The position numbers and the translations under genes are program-made. The notes under the pieces are model-generated. The model had not been told where the DNA came from and ran no database searches. It saw only the letters and a program-made list of their open reading frames with translations. Below, in pieces: positions 58,843-64,000 of a DNA stretch of 64,000 bases. The DNA is from Sphingomonas sp. LM7 (GTDB lineage Bacteria > Pseudomonadota > Alphaproteobacteria > Sphingomonadales > Sphingomonadaceae): NCBI RefSeq assembly GCF_002002925.1, contig NZ_CP019511.1, positions 3,751,001 to 3,815,000 of the forward strand, in the 5' to 3' direction. The stretch's first letter is position 1. Each line of letters begins with the position of its first letter.

Positions 58843-60153
58843 ATGCGGCTGGGACGCACGATTAGCCAGGCATTTGCGCTGGGCGCGCTGCTGCTGGCGC
58901 CGGCCGCGATGGCCGACCCTGCGGCGCAATGGGTCGACACGCTGACCGGGCACAAGGTCATCCGGATCAGCCGCGAGGCCGACAGCGCCAGCCTCTATTT
59001 CCACCAGAACAGCTACACGCCCCAGGGCGACAAGATGGTGATCTCCGTCCCCGGCGGGATATCGGTGATCGACCTCAAGAGCTGGGAAGTCACGCCTTTG
59101 GTCAAAGGGAAGGGGCTGATCCTGCTGTTCACCGGCCGCAAGACCCGCACGGCATATTATCAGACCCGCGCGGGCGAGGGGAAACCCTGGACGATCCACG
59201 CCGCCGATATCGACTCGGGCAAGACCCGGAAGATCGCCGAGATCAAGGAGGGGTTCATCGGCTCGATCAACGCCGACGAGACCTTGCTGCTCGGCCAATG
59301 GGCGGAGACCGACAAGCCGCTCCAACCCGGCGCCAAGCCCGGCGACAACAACAAGTTCGGCCAGGCGCAATATGCCGCCAACTGGCCGGATGGCCGCCCG
59401 ATGACCTATGCCGATGCCAAGGAGGTCCGGCTCAACGACCGGCTCGAGGCCAAGGTGCCGATGGAGATCTTCACGATCGACGTGAAGACCGGGGCGCGGA
59501 AGGTCGTCACCGCCTCGACCGACTGGCTCAACCATATCCAGTTCTCGCCGACCGACCCGCAGCAGATCATGTATTGCCACGAAGGGCCGTGGCACAAGGT
59601 CGACCGGATCTGGACGATCCGCGCCGACGGCACCGGCAAGAAGCCGATCCACAATCGCACGATGAACATGGAAATCGCGGGCCATGAGTTCTTCTCGCCC
59701 GACGGCAAGACGATCTGGTATGATCTCCAGACCCCGCGCGGCGAAGTGTTCTGGCTGGCGGGCTACGACCTCGAGACCGGCAAGCGCCGCTGGTACAATG
59801 TCGAGCGCAACGAATGGTCGGTGCATTTCAACCAGTCGCCCGACCATAAGCTGTTCTCCGGCGACGGCGGCGACAGCGAGATGGTCGCGCACGCGCCCGA
59901 CGGGAAGTATCTGTACCTGTTCACGCCCAAGGCGATCCCGGACGTCGCCGGCATCCACGCGCCGGGTGCCGAGAACCTCATCGCTCCCGGCACGCTAGAC
60001 TCCGAGAAATTGGTCGATATGCGCAAGCACGACTACCGGCTCGAGCCCAACATGACCTTCACCCCCGACGGCAAATGGATCGTGTTCCGCGCCAACTTCG
60101 AAGGCGCGAACCACATCTACGCCGTCGAGCTCGCCAAGGCGCCGGTGAAGTGA
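58843..60153 (+). CDS. Oligogalacturonate lyase family protein (PL22)
   Basis: 436 residues with a signal peptide (MRLGRTISQAFALGALLLAPAAMA) after GGAGAGAAGAGG. Seven-bladed propeller with HIQFSPTDPQQIMYCHEGPW, VDRIWTIRADGTGKKP and GHEFFSPDGKTIWYDLQ, which are the PL22 core including likely Mn2+ ligands His. PL22 enzymes split short unsaturated galacturonides. Most known ones are cytoplasmic, so the leader here is notable and suggests periplasmic action. First gene of the plus-strand operon. Confidence 0.92.
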   Translation: MRLGRTISQAFALGALLLAPAAMADPAAQWVDTLTGHKVIRISREADSASLYFHQNSYTPQGDKMVISVPGGISVIDLKSWEVTPLVKGKGLILLFTGRKTRTAYYQTRAGEGKPWTIHAADIDSGKTRKIAEIKEGFIGSINADETLLLGQWAETDKPLQPGAKPGDNNKFGQAQYAANWPDGRPMTYADAKEVRLNDRLEAKVPMEIFTIDVKTGARKVVTASTDWLNHIQFSPTDPQQIMYCHEGPWHKVDRIWTIRADGTGKKPIHNRTMNMEIAGHEFFSPDGKTIWYDLQTPRGEVFWLAGYDLETGKRRWYNVERNEWSVHFNQSPDHKLFSGDGGDSEMVAHAPDGKYLYLFTPKAIPDVAGIHAPGAENLIAPGTLDSEKLVDMRKHDYRLEPNMTFTPDGKWIVFRANFEGANHIYAVELAKAPVK

Positions 60154-62519
60154 AGGGCACCCTTCGCGCCGGCCTGGCGCTGGCGCTCTGCCTTGCCGCG
60201 CCTGCCTTTGCCCAGCCGACCGAGCGCTTGTCGATCGACCAGGACTGGCGGCTGTCGGTCGGCGACAAGGTCGACGCCATGGCGCCCGCATTCGACGACA
60301 GCGGCTGGAAGCGGGTCGATGTCCCGCACGACTGGTCGATCGCCGGCCCGTTCGACGAAAAGGCGCGCGCGACCGGATCGGGCGGCTGGCTGCCCACCGG
60401 CGTGGCCTGGTATCGGAAACATTTCGCGTTGCCCGAAAGCGCCCGCGGCCGACGGGTGTTCGTCGAGCTTGACGGGGTGATGGATCGCGCCGGGGTGTGG
60501 ATCAACGGCCATCATGTCGGCCACCGTCCCAATGGCTATTCGAGCGTCCGCTACGAGCTGACGCCGTTCCTCAAGGTGGAGGGCGACAATGTCCTCGCGG
60601 TCCGCGCCGACACCTCGGCCCAGCCGGCCTCGCGCTGGTATGCCGGCGGCGGCATCTATCGCCACGCGCGCCTCGCAATCAGCGGCGACGTGCATTTCGA
60701 CCAGTCGGGCATCGCGGTGCGCCCCGCCAAGGTAACCCGCGAAGGCGCGGACGTGACCGTCAACGCCAGCATCCGCAACATGGGCGACAAGGCAGTCAAC
60801 GCCACGCTTTCGGTCGCGATCCGCGATCCCGGCGGGCGAGTCGTAGCGCAGGGCGAAAGCAGGCGCGGCGGGCTCGACGCCAATTGGACCGACGCGCTCG
60901 AGGCCAAGCTCCGCGTCGCCAATCCGCGGCTGTGGGACACGACCGACCCGGCGCTCTACACTGCCCAAGTCACGCTCACCGGCGCGGACGGTAAGGTGCT
61001 GGATCGGCAGACCGAGCGCTTCGGCATCCGCGACGCGCGCTTCGAGGCCGCGACCGGCTTCTGGCTCAACGGCCGCAACTTCAAGCTGAAGGGCGTCGCG
61101 ATCCACGCCGATGGCGGCGCGTTCGGCATGGCGGTGCCGCTGGCGATGTACGAGCGGCGGCTGCGCGGGCTGATGGCGCTCGGCGTCAACGCGGTCCGCA
61201 CTGCGCATCATCCCTTCTCGCCCGAATTCCTCGATCTGTGCGATCGGCTCGGGCTGATCGTGATGAACGAGGCGTTCGACATGTGGACGGTCGCCAAGAA
61301 CCCCAACGACTATCACCTGTTCTTCACCGACTGGTCGTCGCTCGACGCGCGCGATTTCGTCAAGCGCGACCGCAATCATCCCAGCGTCGTGATCTGGTCG
61401 ATCGGCAACGAAATCCACGACACGCCCTATCCGCTGGTCGCCAAGTCGATCGTCGAGCGGCAGATGAAGATCTTCCACGCCGAGGATCCGACGCGCCCGG
61501 TGACGATGGCGCTGTTCCGCCCGAACACGACCAAGGATTATGAGAACGGCCTCGCCGACATGCTCGACGTGGTCGGCCAGAATTATCGCGAGAACGAGCT
61601 GGCCAAGGCGCATGCCGACAAGCCGTCTCGGAAAATCATCGGCACGGAGAACAGCAAGAACCGCGGCAGCTGGCTCGTGGTGCGCGATAATCCGGCCTAT
61701 GCCGGCATGTTCCTGTGGACCGGGGTCGATTATCTCGGCGAGGCCGATCGCGCCGGCTGGCCGGTGATCGGCAACCCGTCGGGCCTCACTGACCGCAGCG
61801 ATTTCGTAAAGCCGATCGGCTGGGAGCGCGCGGGCTGGTGGGCCGAGAAGCCGGTGGTCAAGATCGCGCGGCGCGTCACCGAGGTGATCGACACCAGCGA
61901 GCTGCCGACGATGGTCGGCGTGGCGATGCCGCAACCCCGCGGCCCCGGCGCGCTGATCGACTGGTCGCCGGAGAATCGCGCGCCGCACCCGGAAGCGGTC
62001 GAGGTCTACAGCAACGCCGCCAGCGTCGAACTCTTCCTCAACGGACGGTCGCTGGGCAGCAAGCCGCGCCCCGCCGACGACAGCGCGCGCCGCTGGGACG
62101 TCGGCTTCGCGCCCGGCACGCTCCGCGCGGTGGCGCGCGATGCCGCGGGCAAGACCGTCGCGACCGACGAACTGCGCACCGCCGGCGCGCCTGCCGCGAT
62201 CCGGCTGATCGCCGAGGCCCCGACGATGGGCAGCGACTTCGACAGCGTCGGGTTCGTCCGAGTCGAAGTGGTCGATGCCAAGGGGGTAGTCGTGCCGAGC
62301 GCGGCGAACCGCGTGCGCATCGCGGTCGAGGGGCCGGGCAAGCTCGTCGCCTATGACAATGGCTCGCCGACCGAGCATACGCCGTTCGCGGCAGCCGAGC
62401 GGCCGGTGTTCGGCGGGCACGCGCTGGCGATGCTGCGGGGAACCGGGCCGGGGACCGTGCGAATCCGCGCGACCGCACCGGGGCTCAAGGCAGGGATCGC
62501 GACAATGGTGACGCGATGA
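60150..62519 (+). CDS. GH2 family glycosidase (beta-galactosidase / beta-glucuronidase type)
   Basis: 789 residues, GTG start at 60150 overlapping the PL22 TGA (GTGA). Leader VKGTLRAGLALALCLAAPAFA-like. Sugar-binding domain with VPHDWSIAGPFDE and GYSSVRYELTPF, Ig-like domain, TIM barrel with NAVRTAHHPFSPEF, acid/base Glu in WSIGNEIHD and nucleophile Glu in IIGTENSKNRG, then C-terminal Ig-like domains (DUF4982-like ALIDWSPENRAPHPEAVEVY). Substrate unknown. Distinct in sequence from the 966-residue GH2 of the divergent operon. Confidence 0.93.
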   Translation: MKGTLRAGLALALCLAAPAFAQPTERLSIDQDWRLSVGDKVDAMAPAFDDSGWKRVDVPHDWSIAGPFDEKARATGSGGWLPTGVAWYRKHFALPESARGRRVFVELDGVMDRAGVWINGHHVGHRPNGYSSVRYELTPFLKVEGDNVLAVRADTSAQPASRWYAGGGIYRHARLAISGDVHFDQSGIAVRPAKVTREGADVTVNASIRNMGDKAVNATLSVAIRDPGGRVVAQGESRRGGLDANWTDALEAKLRVANPRLWDTTDPALYTAQVTLTGADGKVLDRQTERFGIRDARFEAATGFWLNGRNFKLKGVAIHADGGAFGMAVPLAMYERRLRGLMALGVNAVRTAHHPFSPEFLDLCDRLGLIVMNEAFDMWTVAKNPNDYHLFFTDWSSLDARDFVKRDRNHPSVVIWSIGNEIHDTPYPLVAKSIVERQMKIFHAEDPTRPVTMALFRPNTTKDYENGLADMLDVVGQNYRENELAKAHADKPSRKIIGTENSKNRGSWLVVRDNPAYAGMFLWTGVDYLGEADRAGWPVIGNPSGLTDRSDFVKPIGWERAGWWAEKPVVKIARRVTEVIDTSELPTMVGVAMPQPRGPGALIDWSPENRAPHPEAVEVYSNAASVELFLNGRSLGSKPRPADDSARRWDVGFAPGTLRAVARDAAGKTVATDELRTAGAPAAIRLIAEAPTMGSDFDSVGFVRVEVVDAKGVVVPSAANRVRIAVEGPGKLVAYDNGSPTEHTPFAAAERPVFGGHALAMLRGTGPGTVRIRATAPGLKAGIATMVTR

Positions 62520-63688
62520 CGCTGCGCCTGCTTGCCGGGGCTGCGGTGGCGGTCCTGGCGGCAGTCGTAACACCGCCGCCGGGCGCGCGCTCGCAAGCGG
62601 TTGAGGCGGAGGCCGTGCCGGTGCTCGGGCCCAAGCCCTTCATCGCCTATTTCAGGCCAGCACCGGCCAAGGAGCTGTCGCGCATCGCTTGGGGCGCGGC
62701 CGAAGTCGGGCCGCGCGATATTCGCAATGGGCTCGAAGACGCCACGATGGCCCGGTGGAACTATTGGGACGGGCAGGTCCTCAAAGGACCGGACGGCAAG
62801 TACCGCATGTTCGCGAGCCGCTGGAATCAGGCACTCGGTCACAAGGCGTGGGGCCTCTCCGAAGCGGTCTGGGCGATCAGCGAATCGCCTTTCGGTCCCT
62901 ATCGCGACATGGGCCTGACCTGGCCCGGCGACGAAGCGGGCAAGGGGCACAACATCACGGCGCTGCGCCTGCCTGACGGTCGCTACGCCGTGGTGACCAG
63001 CGAGACCCGTAGCGGCGACGTGTTCGTCTCGTCTTCGATCGACGGACCTTGGCGCAAGCTCGGCAGCATCATCGTCGACCAGAGCGCGTTCACGTCGGTC
63101 AAGACTCCTGGCGATCTGCCCAATACTGCGCCGGCCAAGCCCTGGAAGGCATCCAACGTCAGCCTGATCGCGCGGCCGGGCGGCGGGTTCGCCATCATCC
63201 AGCGCTCGGGCCAGATCCTCGTCAGTACCAATGACATCCTCGGCCCCTACAAGGTGATGGGCGACAGCATCTATCGCGGGCTGCCGGGGCTGCCGCAGCG
63301 CGACATGCGCGCCTATGAGGATCCGGTGATCTGGTTCAGCGGGGGCTGGTATCATGTTCTGGTCAACCATTGGCGCGAGCGCCGCGCCTATCACCTGATT
63401 TCGCGCGACGGCGTGACCGGGTGGCGCGTTCAGGGCCTGGCCTATGAACCCGGCGCCGATTTCATCCGCTACACCAATGGCGTGGTGAACCACTGGAACA
63501 AGCTCGAACGTCCCGGGGTGCTGATCGAAAACGGCCATGTCCGCGCGCTGACCTTCGCGGTGGTCGATACGCCCAAGGAATCGCAGACCGGCAGCAACGG
63601 CCATGGCAGCAAGGTCATCGTCGTGCCGTTCGATGGTGTCGCGATGGACCGCGATCTGCGCGATGCCGACAAGGACCCACGCCGCTAG
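62516..63688 (+). CDS. Exported GH43-like propeller protein
   Basis: 390 residues with a leader (MTLRLLAGAAVAVLAAVV). WNYWDGQVLKGPDGKYRMFA, SEAVWAISESPFGPYRDMG and GKGHNITALRLPDGRYAVV are typical of glycosidase-like five-bladed propellers; RAYEDPVIWFSGGWYHVLVN resembles the entry blade of GH43. Exact family not certain. ATG overlaps the GH2 stop by four bases (ATGA). Last gene of the plus-strand operon. Confidence 0.85.
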   Translation: MTLRLLAGAAVAVLAAVVTPPPGARSQAVEAEAVPVLGPKPFIAYFRPAPAKELSRIAWGAAEVGPRDIRNGLEDATMARWNYWDGQVLKGPDGKYRMFASRWNQALGHKAWGLSEAVWAISESPFGPYRDMGLTWPGDEAGKGHNITALRLPDGRYAVVTSETRSGDVFVSSSIDGPWRKLGSIIVDQSAFTSVKTPGDLPNTAPAKPWKASNVSLIARPGGGFAIIQRSGQILVSTNDILGPYKVMGDSIYRGLPGLPQRDMRAYEDPVIWFSGGWYHVLVNHWRERRAYHLISRDGVTGWRVQGLAYEPGADFIRYTNGVVNHWNKLERPGVLIENGHVRALTFAVVDTPKESQTGSNGHGSKVIVVPFDGVAMDRDLRDADKDPRR

Positions 63689-63698
63689 CGGCGGGCGC

Positions 63699-64000
63699 TC
63701 AGTAGGGCACGAAGCGAATCGCTTCGACCAGGATGCCGCCGGTTTCCGCGCCCAACTCGATCCGATGCGTGCCCGCGGTGACCGCTTCGGGCAGTTCCAC
63801 CGAGATGCGGTTGTCCAGCACTGCCTGCGCCCAGGCGGGATTGCCTGTTTCGCGCGTGATGTTGAGCGGATACACCTTGCCGTCGATGCGCAGCACCAGC
63901 TGCAGCGGCGCGCCGTCGCCATCGGCATAGGTCGGGATCAGATCGACGATCGCGCGCCAGCGGCCGGTCGGAAGGGAGAGCGCGGCCGTGCCTGCGACTG
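63699..64000 (-). CDS. C-terminal end of a protein resembling the GH115 C-terminal domain (cut by window end)
   Basis: The last 100 residues only, open to the window edge. LIPTYADGDGAPLQLVLRID, WAQAVLDN and GTHRIELGAETGGILVEAI fit the beta-sandwich that ends GH115 alpha-glucuronidases and some other glycosidases. Eleven bases separate its stop from the convergent propeller gene. GH115 is an inference from the C terminus alone. Confidence 0.7.
   Translation of the reverse strand, partial: VAGTAALSLPTGRWRAIVDLIPTYADGDGAPLQLVLRIDGKVYPLNITRETGNPAWAQAVLDNRISVELPEAVTAGTHRIELGAETGGILVEAIRFVPY

Noticed and set aside
60117..62573. 818-residue frame antisense to the second GH2 gene
   Set aside because: Shadow of a conserved enzyme gene; Arg/Ala/Asp/His-rich with no recognisable fold.

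Overview
The window reads as chromosomal DNA of a high-GC alphaproteobacterium, most likely a sphingomonad (Sphingomonas or a close relative). This rests on the gene complement: an F1-only atp operon with a very short epsilon subunit, PhaR, CpaF, a lone TonB-dependent receptor, priA/fructose-6-P-aldolase-type transaldolase/xerC side by side, and sugar transporters paired with glycoside hydrolases. It also rests on dispersed palindromic repeats of the kind that litter sphingomonad intergenic regions. No rRNA, CRISPR array, prophage or complete insertion sequence was seen. One tRNA gene (Gly, anticodon TCC) is present.

Layout. 0-11 kb: the 3' part of methionine synthase (metH), a possible miniature inverted-repeat element, an exported alpha/beta hydrolase plus cupin pair, an ABC-F ATPase, an unrecognised three-gene cluster (5.66-7.45 kb), an MHS-type MFS transporter, alanine racemase and a 2OG-Fe(II) oxygenase. 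11-17.5 kb: a 1077-aa TonB-dependent receptor, then a PHB block (thiolase, a short PhaC-like hydrolase, and phaR divergent from it). 17.6-23.5 kb: a soluble chemoreceptor-like protein with its sensor at the C terminus, an exported methyltransferase-like protein, an aspartic protease with PDZ domain and cpaF. 23.5-29.8 kb: the F1 ATP synthase operon atpH-A-G-D-C, in which three genes for small exported proteins sit exactly between atpA/atpG, atpG/atpD and atpD/atpC.

30-41.6 kb: accessory genes (exported TPR-like protein, DEAD-box helicase, PilZ protein, GH43 glycosidase plus MFS transporter with a LacI-type operator, ada, DUF1203, membrane-anchored trypsin-like protease, HExxH metallopeptidase-like protein). 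41.7-53.2 kb: housekeeping genes (priA, transaldolase, xerC, dedA, gshB, yraN, rsmI, lpoA-like, hemW, tRNA-Gly) with small unknown genes between them. 53.2-64 kb: a carbohydrate-utilisation locus of two divergent operons. It holds two GH2 enzymes, two GH43-like beta-propeller proteins, a GPH-family sugar symporter, a PL22 oligogalacturonate lyase and the end of a protein that looks like the C-terminal domain of GH115. Together these suggest breakdown of pectin or glucuronic-acid-bearing plant polysaccharides.

Most interesting signals: (1) the interleaved atp operon with translationally coupled exported passengers and a terminator-like hairpin in its leader; (2) tandem 88-bp units copying the 3' end of tRNA-Gly; (3) two copies, inverted relative to each other, of a ~138-bp dispersed repeat; (4) TTAACC-like sites shared upstream of cpaF, the PilZ gene and the chemoreceptor gene; (5) the unknown three-gene cluster; (6) a PhaC-like protein with class III size and catalytic spacing but no visible PhaE.
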